A DNA stretch of 64,000 nucleotides from the NCBI GenBank assembly GCA_029984035.1, contig JASBYJ010000003.1, positions 62,001 to 126,000 of the forward strand, in the 5' to 3' direction. The position numbers and the translations under genes are program-made. Numbering within the stretch: position 1 is the stretch's first letter; each line of letters begins with the position of its first letter. Below the pieces are notes generated by a model. It worked only from the letters and a program-made list of their open reading frames with translations. It did not search any database and had not been told where the DNA came from. This stretch comes from Conchiformibius sp. (GTDB lineage Bacteria; Pseudomonadota; Gammaproteobacteria; Burkholderiales; Neisseriaceae). Below are positions 1 through 7,650 of the stretch, in pieces.

Positions 1-98
1 CGGAAATGGACAAAAACCAAGCGGTGTTGGTGAATTTGTCGGGGCGCGGCGATAAGGACATCAACACCGTTGCCAAGTTAAAAGGCATTGAATTGTAA
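1..98 (+). CDS. trpB: Tryptophan synthase beta chain, C-terminal end only
   Basis: This is the last 31 codons of a gene entering from the left edge (reading frame starts at base 3, TAA stop at 96-98). The peptide contains VLVNLSGRGDKDINTVAK, which matches the highly conserved C-terminus of the PLP-dependent tryptophan synthase beta subunit, the enzyme that condenses indole with serine. Only the tail is visible, so the catalytic lysine and start cannot be checked. A DUS hairpin follows 4 bases after the stop. Confidence 0.88.
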   Translation, partial: EMDKNQAVLVNLSGRGDKDINTVAKLKGIEL

Positions 99-102
99 AA
101 TC

Positions 103-150
103 TTTCAGGCAGCCTGCAAACGGTAAAAACCGCCCGCAGGCTGCCTGAAA
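103..150 (+). terminator. DUS-pair hairpin after trpB
   Basis: Two inverted copies of the uptake sequence form a 15-bp stem (103-117 with 136-150) around an 18-base loop. It lies between the trpB stop and the dcd start, so it probably ends the trp transcript. The T-run after the stem is weak. Confidence 0.7.
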
Positions 151-166
151 CGCAAAGGACACAGCC

Positions 167-733
167 ATGAGCATCAAATCCGACCGTTGGATTCGCCGCA
201 TGAGCGAGCAGCACGGCATGATTGAGCCGTTTGAGCCGAAGCAAATCAAGGAGTTAAACGGCAAACGCATTATTTCCTACGGCACGTCCAGCTACGGCTA
301 CGATATCCGTTGCGCCAACGAGTTTAAAATTTTTACCAATATCAACAGCACGATAGTGGACCCGAAAAATTTTGACACGCGCAATTTCGTTACGGTGGAG
401 GACGATTTTTGCATTATTCCGCCCAATTCGTTTGCGCTGGCGCGGACGGTGGAATATTTCCGTATTCCGCGCAATGTCTTAACCGTGTGTTTGGGCAAAT
501 CCACTTATGCGCGGTGCGGGATTATCGTGAACGTTACGCCGTTTGAACCGGAATGGGAAGGCTTTGTTACGCTTGAGTTTTCCAATACCACGCCGCTTCC
601 GGCGAAAATTTATGCGGGCGAGGGCGTGGCGCAGGTATTGTTTTTTGAGAGTGATGAAGTCTGCGAAACTTCGTATAAAGACCGCAAGGGCAAGTATATG
701 GGGCAGACGGGCGTTACCCTGCCGAAAGCCTAG
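167..733 (+). CDS. dcd: dCTP deaminase
   Basis: The 188-residue protein has the usual length of bacterial Dcd, which deaminates dCTP to dUTP in the cytosol and so feeds thymidylate synthesis. Visible family signatures are SSYGYDIR (residues 41-48), GKSTYARCG (110-118) and the block PEWEGFVTLEFSN (128-140), where Glu137 corresponds to the catalytic glutamate. The C-terminal YMGQTG is the nucleotide-gating tail typical of trimeric Dcd. The ATG is 16 bases after a DUS hairpin, with an AAAGGACA-type ribosome site just upstream. The dUTPase gene that would use its product lies separately at about 16.7 kb. Identification is secure. Confidence 0.97.
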   Translation: MSIKSDRWIRRMSEQHGMIEPFEPKQIKELNGKRIISYGTSSYGYDIRCANEFKIFTNINSTIVDPKNFDTRNFVTVEDDFCIIPPNSFALARTVEYFRIPRNVLTVCLGKSTYARCGIIVNVTPFEPEWEGFVTLEFSNTTPLPAKIYAGEGVAQVLFFESDEVCETSYKDRKGKYMGQTGVTLPKA

Positions 734-888
734 ATTTGGTCATGATTGAGCTGAAAAACACAAAAAATGGAGTGATTGCCACCCAGACAGAAATCCGCTC
801 CCATAACTTCTTTTATCTTGATTCCAATCTTAGATTCCTGCCTGTGCGGAAATAACGACACGGCTTGGAAACTCTTCCCGATGAATTT

Positions 889-1440
889 ATGGATACAGAA
901 CTGATTAAAATCAGCAAATTCCTAAGCTATATTTTGCGCCACCACCCCGAAAGCATCGGCATCACGCTGGATGGCGATGGTTGGGCCGATATAAACACTT
1001 TATTGTTTCAGGCAGCCTTGCACGGCCGTACCATCAGTCGCGAACAATTATTTCAAGTGATTGCCGAGAATAATAAAAAACGCTTCACGCTATCGCCGTG
1101 CGGCGGGCGTATCCGCGCCGCACAGGGACACTCTACCGCGCAAGTCTCGCTAAGACATACCGCAGCCGTACCTCCGAAATACCTATATCACGGCACTGCA
1201 AAGCAATTTATACCTTCAATAAGAAAACAAGGATTATTGGCAGGCAGCCGTCATCATGTGCATTTGTCGCACGATGCCGAAACCCCACGGCAGGTGGGGC
1301 AACGCCACGGCAAAGCGGTGGTGCTGACCGTCCGCGCGGGCGCGATGCACGCGGCGGGAATGCCGTTTTATTTGAGCGACAACGGCGTTTGGTTGGTAAA
1401 ATATGTGCCGCCCTTGTTTTTGCAGCCGTTTGACGATTGA
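889..1440 (+). CDS. kptA: RNA 2'-phosphotransferase (Tpt1/KptA family)
   Basis: A 183-residue protein of the KptA/Tpt1 family, which moves a 2'-phosphate from RNA to NAD+, giving ADP-ribose 1'',2''-cyclic phosphate. The N-terminal winged-helix part opens with ISKFLSYILRHHPE, the family signature, and the catalytic half has YLYHGT followed by HHVHLSHD, which carry the conserved histidines and glycine loop. The physiological role in bacteria is unclear because there is no tRNA-splicing pathway. A TTG at 865 is in frame and would add eight residues; I prefer the ATG at 889 because family members start a few residues before the ISKFLSY motif. Neither start has a strong ribosome site. Confidence 0.9.
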   Translation: MDTELIKISKFLSYILRHHPESIGITLDGDGWADINTLLFQAALHGRTISREQLFQVIAENNKKRFTLSPCGGRIRAAQGHSTAQVSLRHTAAVPPKYLYHGTAKQFIPSIRKQGLLAGSRHHVHLSHDAETPRQVGQRHGKAVVLTVRAGAMHAAGMPFYLSDNGVWLVKYVPPLFLQPFDD

Positions 1441-1787
1441 AAACTTTAGAGGTTTCTACCTGATACACGCTATTGTTGGCGAATGCCGCACTCGTTTGCA
1501 CATATAAAGCCAGTCAGGCGGATTCCCGGCTAATCAATTACATCCACATTTTCCACATCTTAAGAAAGAATGATGCTTTACACTCATAAGCAGTAGAATT
1601 CAATACTATATCCATCCAAGCAAACGCCATATCCATATATTGTTCGGCTTCAAATCCAAACCCATTTATACAAATATCTCACAGCAATTCAATAAAAAAT
1701 TTTTCTATCACATTATTTCTAACAACCACTTACCCCCTTTATATTCAATTTCTCCAAAAATAATTCTGCAATACTCGAGAAATATAA
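1441..1787. other. AT-rich intergenic region, no gene seen
   Basis: About 350 bases between kptA and the GbsR-type regulator. It has stop codons in all frames, becomes AT-rich from about 1560, and carries no DUS. I see no RNA gene or clear hairpin; only the operator/promoter at its right end can be assigned. Confidence 0.5.
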
Positions 1788-1825
1788 ATTTCACTATTGA
1801 CAGAAATAAATGACAATAATAAAAT
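1788..1825 (+). promoter_or_regulatory. Promoter with inverted-repeat operator for the GbsR-type gene
   Basis: A consensus -35 TTGACA (1797-1802) is separated by 17 bases from a -10 TAAAAT (1820-1825). The -35 lies inside an imperfect inverted repeat, ATTTCACT-attg-ACAGAAAT (1788-1807). A perfect version of the repeat recurs at 2416-2435 before the next gene. A protein bound here would block the -35, so autoregulation by the adjacent GbsR-type protein is a natural inference. Transcription would start at about 1832, at or next to the ATG, implying a leaderless or nearly leaderless mRNA. Confidence 0.6.
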
Positions 1826-1832
1826 CAACTGC

Positions 1833-2354
1833 ATGATGAAACTGAATCCTATTACCGAAAAATTCATCCTGCATTGGGGCGAAATGGGCACCAAGTGGGG
1901 CGTAAACCGTACTGTGGCGCAAATCCATGCTTTGCTGTATATCATCGGTATGCCTTTGCCCGCCGATGAAATTGCGGAAACCTTGGGTGTGGCGCGTTCG
2001 AATGTCTCCAACAGCATTAAAGAATTGCAAAATTTGCAATTGGTGCAAACCGTGCATATTCTCGGCGACCGCCGCGACCATTTCACTACCTCGGCCGATG
2101 TGTGGACACTGTTCCGCACCATTGTGGAAGTGCGCCAACGCCGTGAAATCGAACCTACTTTGCATTTTTTGCAGGAATTGATGAACAGCCCCGAATTTGC
2201 CCACGAAAATGAAACGGCCAAGCAACGGATTACCCAAACACATGATTTTATTGGCACACTAACCGCTTGGACCAATGAAATATTGCGCTTGCCTACATCG
2301 GTTATGATTAAAGTGCTAAAACTGGGTGCAAGCATTCAGAAACTGCTGCGTTAA
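1833..2354 (+). CDS. GbsR/MarR-type winged-helix transcriptional regulator
   Basis: A 173-residue protein resembling the GbsR branch of MarR-like regulators. After a short helix comes a winged helix-turn-helix (roughly residues 30-85) with PLPADEIAETLGVARSNVSN, where the recognition helix is ARSNVSNSIKEL, then a basic wing RRDH and an alpha-helical dimerisation tail. The effector cannot be read from sequence; characterised relatives respond to choline or osmolytes. An in-frame TTG at 1797 would be an upstream start, but that TTG is part of the -35 box, so the ATG pair at 1833/1836 is preferred. It is followed by a DUS hairpin and a second copy of its presumed operator, pointing to control of itself and of the DoxX-like gene. 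Confidence 0.8.
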   Translation: MMKLNPITEKFILHWGEMGTKWGVNRTVAQIHALLYIIGMPLPADEIAETLGVARSNVSNSIKELQNLQLVQTVHILGDRRDHFTTSADVWTLFRTIVEVRQRREIEPTLHFLQELMNSPEFAHENETAKQRITQTHDFIGTLTAWTNEILRLPTSVMIKVLKLGASIQKLLR

Positions 2355-2357
2355 TGC

Positions 2358-2393
2358 TTTCAGGCAGCCTGAAACGTCTCGGGCTGCCTGAAA
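2358..2393 (+). terminator. DUS-pair hairpin after the regulator gene
   Basis: A 12-bp stem of two inverted uptake sequences (2358-2369 with 2382-2393), followed a few bases later by a run of seven T. It lies four bases after the regulator stop, with the second operator copy starting 22 bases further on, so the regulator and the membrane genes are probably separate transcripts. Confidence 0.75.
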
Positions 2394-2415
2394 ACGGCAA
2401 TTTTTTTAAACTTTT

Positions 2416-2451
2416 ATTTCTGTATTGACAGAAATTACGGTAATTTAAAAT
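2416..2451 (+). promoter_or_regulatory. Promoter/operator of the DoxX-like operon
   Basis: A perfect 8-bp inverted repeat with a 4-base centre, ATTTCTGT-attg-ACAGAAAT (2416-2435), embeds a TTGACA -35 (2425-2430) exactly as in the copy at 1788-1807. A small palindrome ATTACGGTAAT (2434-2444) follows. The best -10 match, TAAAAT (2446-2451), has a short 15-base spacer and overlaps the ATG at 2450, so the start site and start codon are uncertain. Confidence 0.55.
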
Positions 2452-2827
2452 GAAACAAAAATCCATGCCGTTTTATTTGCCCGCTTCGGTGGGAATGTTG
2501 TGGCTGTGGAGCGGACTGCAACCGATTTTGACCGCTCGGCAGGCATCTTTGGATTTGCTGGCGCGGGTCGGCGTGGCGGAAGCGTGGCAAATGCCCTTGT
2601 TGGCGGCGGCTTCGCTGCTGGACGTATGCTTCGGCATCGGCTGTTGCAGTGCTTTACGCCATGCCCGTTGGTTTTGGTTGGCGCAGTTGGCAACGGTGGC
2701 GGCATACAGCGCGGTGATTGCGTTCAGGCTGCCTGAATTTTGGCTGCACCCGTTTGCGCCTTTGTTGAAAAATTTGCCGGTTATGGCGTTGATGTGGTTT
2801 TTATTTTGCGCAAACAAGGAGCCATGA
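2450..2827 (+). CDS. DoxX-like small membrane protein
   Basis: A 125-residue very hydrophobic protein with four predicted membrane spans, arranged like the DoxX-like family, small inner-membrane proteins of poorly defined function. It has no cytosolic domain. The ATG at 2450 has no ribosome site and overlaps the possible -10; ATG 2465 (MPFYLP...) is an alternative. It contains an in-gene uptake sequence read as FRLPEF at about residues 92-97. Its stop overlaps the start of the following DUF2269-like gene, so the two are translationally coupled and probably work together under the GbsR-type regulator. Confidence 0.7.
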   Translation: MKQKSMPFYLPASVGMLWLWSGLQPILTARQASLDLLARVGVAEAWQMPLLAAASLLDVCFGIGCCSALRHARWFWLAQLATVAAYSAVIAFRLPEFWLHPFAPLLKNLPVMALMWFLFCANKEP

Positions 2828-3297
2828 TGAATACTTTTTTACTGGTGAAAACCTTGCATATTTTGTCTTCCGTGCTGATGGTCGGCACGGGTTTCGGCAC
2901 GGCGTTTTATCTGTTTTGGGCAAACCGCAGCGGTTCGGTGGCGGCGCAGGCGGTGGTGTCCAAATGGGTGATTAAGGCGGATTGGTGGTTCACCACGCCG
3001 GCAGTGGTGTTCCAACCTTTGTCGGGCTTATGGATGGCGCACTATTTGGGCGTGCCGTGGTCGGCAACGTGGATTTGGCTGACGCTGGCCTTGTACGCTT
3101 TGGCGGGAGCGTGTTGGTTGCCGGTGGTGTGGTTGCAGTTAAAAATGGCGAAGTTGGCAGATGCGGCGCACCAACAGGGCGCAAGCACTTTGCCGCCGCA
3201 ATATTTCCTTTATGCAAGGCGGTGGGAATGCTTGGGTTATCCTGCGTTTTGCGCGATGGTGGCGGTGTATTTTCTGATGGTGATGAAACCGATTTGA
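2827..3297 (+). CDS. DUF2269-family integral membrane protein
   Basis: A 156-residue protein with four likely membrane helices, starting LLVKTLHILSSVLMVGTGFG, the conserved N-terminus of the DUF2269 family (no defined activity). The conserved histidine in the first helix and a Trp-rich central part are visible. The AAGGAG ribosome site (2816-2821) is well spaced for ATG 2827; ATG 2824 is directly before it and would add one Met. The gene overlaps the DoxX-like stop codon. The pair may form a redox- or stress-related membrane complex, but that is inference from the pairing only. Confidence 0.75.
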   Translation: MNTFLLVKTLHILSSVLMVGTGFGTAFYLFWANRSGSVAAQAVVSKWVIKADWWFTTPAVVFQPLSGLWMAHYLGVPWSATWIWLTLALYALAGACWLPVVWLQLKMAKLADAAHQQGASTLPPQYFLYARRWECLGYPAFCAMVAVYFLMVMKPI

Positions 3298-3340
3298 CAG
3301 TCAGGTTGCCTGAAACAGGCTGTAAAAGGATGCATACTTT

Positions 3341-3465
3341 TTTCAGGCTGCCTGAATCATACTGAAACGAAAGTGGCGCATCAGTTTGCCCGTAAAAATA
3401 GAAACGCCGGATATGCAGACGATGTTATACATTGACGCAGCATCACTTTTTTCAGGCTGCCTGAA
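3341..3465. repeat. Two isolated DNA uptake sequences
   Basis: Two full uptake-sequence copies in the same orientation at 3341-3356 and 3451-3465, each preceded by a run of T. They lie between the DUF2269 gene and the DCC-family gene; the sequence between them codes for nothing recognisable. Confidence 0.8.
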
Positions 3466-3503
3466 CATCATGGTTCCCCATTTTTCATAACAGGAAAAAC
3501 CTC

Positions 3504-3908
3504 ATGAAGCGACATATCATTTTTTACGATGCCGAGTGTCCGATATGCGTACGCGAAATGGCTTTGCTGCACGAACGCAAAGGCGGCGGACATTTTGAAA
3601 CCGTCCCCATTCAAGACAACGAAACTTTGCTTGAACAATACGGCATCAGCCGCGCCGATGCCATGACTTATCTGCACATACTCACGGCAGACGGCAAAAT
3701 GTTGTTCGGCATGGATGCGTTGCGCTTGATGCACCGTTTAAGCAACGGCATGTTACTGTTCCGAATCAGCGGACTGCCTGTATTAAAACAGCTTTCCGAT
3801 TGGATTTATCCGTATTTTGCACGCAACCGCAACCGTTTTCCCGCATGGCTGCTGCCCCATCCGCGCTGTGAAAACGGCGCATGCAGTATCCGAAAACACA
3901 AGGAGTAA
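3504..3908 (+). CDS. DCC-family thiol-disulfide oxidoreductase-like protein (DUF393)
   Basis: A 134-residue protein opening with FYDAECPICVREM; the D-x-x-CPIC motif (Cys12, Cys15) is the signature that names the DCC family, a thioredoxin-like fold of unproven substrate. The rest is a compact alpha/beta domain with a Cys-containing tail (RCENGACS). There is no signal peptide, so it is likely cytosolic. It is the first of three tightly packed genes: four bases separate its stop from the start of the next gene, and the AAGGAG ribosome site of that gene lies in its last codons. Confidence 0.85.
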   Translation: MKRHIIFYDAECPICVREMALLHERKGGGHFETVPIQDNETLLEQYGISRADAMTYLHILTADGKMLFGMDALRLMHRLSNGMLLFRISGLPVLKQLSDWIYPYFARNRNRFPAWLLPHPRCENGACSIRKHKE

Positions 3909-3912
3909 TATC

Positions 3913-4293
3913 ATGAATACACTATCCGTTCTCGCTTTGATGACCACCGTATCACTCGGCATCAGCCTGATTTGCTGGTTTTTATTGGGCGTACCGCTAC
4001 GGCACGCTATGGTGCTGATATGCGATGACCAAAGAAAAGAAGTTAAAGAAATCAGCGGATTATTTTGGCAACGTTTGTATTTATGCCTGATATTGTTTAC
4101 GCCCATGCTGTGCGTCTTGCTGTTTGCCCCCAACTTTGAACGCAGCTTGGCGGATAATCTGCTGTACGCATTGCGCTGGGCAGTGTTCGGCGGCCTTACC
4201 CTGTTGCTGATACTCGCATATTTGGTACGCAAACAAGTTCGGGAAATCAAATCACTATCCACCGGCACACTTCAGAAAGACAACCAATCATGA
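3913..4293 (+). CDS. Small inner-membrane protein, function unknown
   Basis: A 126-residue protein with three predicted membrane spans (about residues 5-27, 52-70 and 83-104) and a basic C-terminal tail. I do not recognise a family. The start is chosen from the AAGGAG box at 3899-3904 and the ATG at 3913. Its stop overlaps the next ATG (ATGA, 4290-4293), so it is translated together with the SDR-type gene and probably belongs to the same functional unit as that protein and the DCC protein. Confidence 0.7.
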   Translation: MNTLSVLALMTTVSLGISLICWFLLGVPLRHAMVLICDDQRKEVKEISGLFWQRLYLCLILFTPMLCVLLFAPNFERSLADNLLYALRWAVFGGLTLLLILAYLVRKQVREIKSLSTGTLQKDNQS

Positions 4294-5123
4294 ACATTCT
4301 CTTTTTCGGCAGCAGCGGCTTTATCGGCAAACATACCCGACACATTTTGCAGCAACACGGCTGCCGTATCACCGCGCCATCTCACCGCGACTTCGACTTT
4401 CTTCATCCCGATGCCGACAAAGCGCGCAACCTGATGCAGGGACAAGACCTTGTTATCAACACCGTGGGCATTATGAGCCGCCATACCGACGTACTGGAAA
4501 CCGTGCACCACCATACTCCCGCACTGCTGGCGCGTTGCGCCCATGAAGCAGGAGTCAAACATTGGATACAGCTTTCCGCATTAGGCGCAGATGCCAAAGA
4601 AACCATCGCCTTTACAGGCAGCAAAGGCAGAGGCGACCAAGCCGTTTCGGATTCAGGCCTGCAGGCAGCCATCGCCCGCCCTTCCGTAGTGTACGGGCGC
4701 GGCGGAGCAAGTTGCGAATTGTTTATCCAACTTGCAAAATTGCCTTTTTTCATCCTTCCCGGCGGCGGACGATTTATGTTGCAGCCCGTACATGTAAACG
4801 ATATCGCGCAAGGTTTGGCTGCTTTGTGTCTGAATCCCCCCGCACACGGTACCGTTATCAATATGACCGGCACGGAAACACTCAGCCTTGCCGACTATCT
4901 CAACACCCTGCGCCAAACATTGCACCGCAAACCCAAAGCAGCAGTTTGCCCGCTGCCCCTACCGCTATTGCGTCCTTTTTTGCCGATTACCAACTGTTTG
5001 AGCAACGGCTTTCTCAGTCCCGACAGCATCCGCCTGCTGCAACAAGGCTCATGTGCCGACTACAACGATTTCGCCGCACTTCTCGGACGCAAACCCTTAG
5101 GCGCACATCAGTTTGCCGGCTGA
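4290..5123 (+). CDS. Atypical short-chain dehydrogenase / NAD(P)-binding epimerase-like protein
   Basis: A 277-residue Rossmann-fold protein. The nucleotide-binding glycine motif GSSGFIG is at residues 7-13, followed by an acidic strand end, VINTVG, IQLSALGA and RPSVVYGRGG, the pattern of extended or atypical SDR proteins related to NDUFA9 and nucleoside-sugar epimerases. A canonical YxxxK is not obvious (there is SKGRGD), so it may be a non-catalytic or unusual member. The substrate is unknown. It overlaps the upstream membrane-protein gene by four bases and is the last gene of the three-gene unit. Confidence 0.8.
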   Translation: MNILFFGSSGFIGKHTRHILQQHGCRITAPSHRDFDFLHPDADKARNLMQGQDLVINTVGIMSRHTDVLETVHHHTPALLARCAHEAGVKHWIQLSALGADAKETIAFTGSKGRGDQAVSDSGLQAAIARPSVVYGRGGASCELFIQLAKLPFFILPGGGRFMLQPVHVNDIAQGLAALCLNPPAHGTVINMTGTETLSLADYLNTLRQTLHRKPKAAVCPLPLPLLRPFLPITNCLSNGFLSPDSIRLLQQGSCADYNDFAALLGRKPLGAHQFAG

Positions 5124-5781
5124 AACCGTGATTATCGTTGGATCGAATTCATTCCAACAGCAGTGACCTGAAACTCTTCAGGCTGCCTATGCCGTATTGA
5201 TAAAATGAATATGCATGTTTATCAATCTGATGAAGAACACGGGTTATCTTGCAGTCGGCTGCGAATCAAACCTATCTCACACCCTATCTCGCAATACGCA
5301 ACAGGCTGCCTGAAAAGTTTCAGGCAGCCTCCAATACAAAGATACGGTATAAAAATCCGGCAAGTTAACATCATGATATCGGACTGCTCCCGCAAACACA
5401 CAACGCAGGCATTCACACCCGTTCACGACATATAACTAACGTAATCAACGACTTGTCCGTGATATACCGAATAGCCAATCCTACAAAATCAAACCGCACG
5501 ACTCCTATCGCATCAGGCTGCCTGAAAATCCACACATCGCCATTCCGATACAAATAGCACACTCCGCAAAATAAAACCTTTAATGCATAAACTGTTGCTC
5601 TCCTGTACATGTAGTAAAATGCGCACCGCCCAAGCGTTACAGGCTCGAACTCTTATCCCTAACGATTGAAAACGCCATTTCACACCACGGGTCAAAACGT
5701 ATTAACGTTTATACCGCACGATACGGTGCCGCCCTATTTCCCACTTGCAACCACCTCCTTACATCTACCTAAAGCATTCAC
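5124..5781. other. Non-coding region with several uptake sequences
   Basis: About 660 bases between the SDR-type gene and the sulfatase gene. It holds a degenerate uptake sequence at about 5169, an inverted pair at 5303-5330 and a single copy at about 5516. Short open frames occur on both strands, but none has a ribosome site or a recognisable product. No RNA gene was identified. Confidence 0.5.
5303..5330. terminator. DUS-pair hairpin
   Basis: Inverted uptake sequences AGGCTGCCTGAAA and TTTCAGGCAGCCT around a 2-base centre. It is 180 bases after the SDR-type stop, so it could end that transcript; no T-run follows. Confidence 0.5.
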
Positions 5782-7605
5782 ATGATTATCCGGATTTTTC
5801 TATTTTCAGCCGCAATGTTTACCGCCCTACGATTAGCAGTCTGGGGCATTTATCATGATTATTTCAAAGATATACCCCTGATAAAAACCTTATGGATAGG
5901 TTTGCGTTTCGACTGGCAATTGACGGCGCTGGCATGCGCGCCGTTTTTACTGCTGCTGTTGCTGCCGGTGCCGCGTTGGCAAACGGCGAAATGGCGCCGC
6001 ATTTGCGCTTGGGGATGCGCGGCGGTATTGGCAACGGCATTTGCGGTGGCCGTGATTGACGCAGCATACTTTGACGAAGCACACCGTCATATGGGCGGCG
6101 AATTGTTCAATATCGGCGGAGACTTGGAAATTTTAGTGAAAATGGCGTTAGTGTCGCGCTGGCAGGCAGCTCTGGGCGGCGTAGCCGCAGTCGCGATGGC
6201 GGCGTGGGCATGGCGGCGGTGGGTAGCGGGTGCTGCGGCAGACGTTTCAGGCAGCCTGAAAAAACTTTGTTTACAAAATCTTTTGATTTTATTGATGATT
6301 ATCTTTCTGGCGAGAGGCATGGTCATTCAGGGCAAACCCTTAAGCGCAGTGGATGCGTTTGCAGGCAACGGCCAGGCACAAGCCAATCTCGCCCTGAACG
6401 GCACTCTACTCAGCGCCCAGGCATGGCGCAGCCGCAACCTTGTCAAACCGCTTCATTATTTGGGCGAAACCGAAATGCAGGCGTTTCACGCCGCGCACCC
6501 ACAACCTTTCCGTTACCAACCGCAAAGCACGCAAAGCGGTAAGAAAAACATCGTGTTTATCCTGTTGGAAAGTTGGTCGTACCGCTACATTGATGCGCTG
6601 GCGGGCAAAGGCTATCACGCTACGCCGCATATGGACGCACTGGTGGGGCAAAGCCAAGTGTGGGACAACTTTTACGCAGCAGGCCAGCGCAGCATCATCG
6701 GCATTCAGGCAGCCTTAACGTCCGTACCCGCCCTGCCAAAACGCGAGCCGATTGGTTTCGGATTGGAGCTCAACAACATCAGCCGCATCGCCGAACTGGC
6801 GGGCAAACAGGGCTACCGCACCATTATGGCGCAATCGTCCAAACGCCGCTCGTTTCATATGGACGGCATTGCCAAGGCATTGGGTTTTCAGGAATATTAC
6901 GGACAAGAAGATGTACCGCTGCGCCGCCGGTACGAACAAGACACTCCCGCCTTCGGCTGGGATTACGATACGCTGATGCTGCTTGCCGACAAATTGGACG
7001 CACAGCCGCGCCGACCCTTTTTTGCCTTTTTGTTTACCGGCACCACCCACGAACCGTTTACCGACCCCGGCAAGGAATTTCATATCCGTCCGCACGAAAG
7101 CAAAGGCGAAAACGGCTTTTTAAACACCTTGAAATACAGCGATTGGGCGATAGGGCAATTTATGGCACACGCGCAAAAACAACCGTGGTATGCCGACACC
7201 GTGTTCGTATTTGCCGCCGACCACACGCTGAACACCACTGTGCGCGGCCATGACGTACACGAACGCTTCCATATTCCCTTGATTGTATTCGACCCCGCGC
7301 AGCCTCAACCCGTTCGCCACAGCCGCCAGGCCAGCCAATACGATTTGCTGCCCACTTTTGCCGATATTTTGGGGATTGAACAAGCGGTTTACACCTTCGG
7401 CGGCAGCCTGTTGCGCCCCGACATCCCGCCCGTTCCCCTGATGCTGAACCAAGGCGAAACCAGCGCCTTTATCCACCAGGGGCAAACCGCCGAATTTCAA
7501 AACAGACAATTGATTTCAGGCAGCCCGACTCCCGAACTGCAACTTTTGCAGGCACGCATGCAAAGCGCGGACGACAAACTGCGCCGAAACCGTTGGACGG
7601 AATAA
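5782..7605 (+). CDS. LTA-synthase-family membrane sulfatase/phosphotransferase
   Basis: A 607-residue inner-membrane protein. About five membrane spans fill the first 190 residues, and an alkaline-phosphatase/sulfatase-fold domain follows from about residue 253, facing the periplasm. That domain starts with NIVFILLESWSYRYID, whose Glu is a metal ligand; continues with AAGQRSIIGIQAALTS, the nucleophile region with Ser in place of the Thr of Gram-positive LtaS; and ends with FAADHT (about 476-481), a second metal site. In Gram-negative bacteria such proteins transfer phosphoglycerol or phosphoethanolamine to envelope glycans or lipids; the acceptor here is unknown. An in-gene uptake sequence at 6245-6261 codes for SGSLK in a loop between spans. 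A pentapeptide-repeat gene follows 45 bases later. Confidence 0.87.
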   Translation: MIIRIFLFSAAMFTALRLAVWGIYHDYFKDIPLIKTLWIGLRFDWQLTALACAPFLLLLLLPVPRWQTAKWRRICAWGCAAVLATAFAVAVIDAAYFDEAHRHMGGELFNIGGDLEILVKMALVSRWQAALGGVAAVAMAAWAWRRWVAGAAADVSGSLKKLCLQNLLILLMIIFLARGMVIQGKPLSAVDAFAGNGQAQANLALNGTLLSAQAWRSRNLVKPLHYLGETEMQAFHAAHPQPFRYQPQSTQSGKKNIVFILLESWSYRYIDALAGKGYHATPHMDALVGQSQVWDNFYAAGQRSIIGIQAALTSVPALPKREPIGFGLELNNISRIAELAGKQGYRTIMAQSSKRRSFHMDGIAKALGFQEYYGQEDVPLRRRYEQDTPAFGWDYDTLMLLADKLDAQPRRPFFAFLFTGTTHEPFTDPGKEFHIRPHESKGENGFLNTLKYSDWAIGQFMAHAQKQPWYADTVFVFAADHTLNTTVRGHDVHERFHIPLIVFDPAQPQPVRHSRQASQYDLLPTFADILGIEQAVYTFGGSLLRPDIPPVPLMLNQGETSAFIHQGQTAEFQNRQLISGSPTPELQLLQARMQSADDKLRRNRWTE

Positions 7606-7650
7606 CCCGGACGGAATCATTTTCAGGCAGCCTGAAAGAAGGAAATCGGC

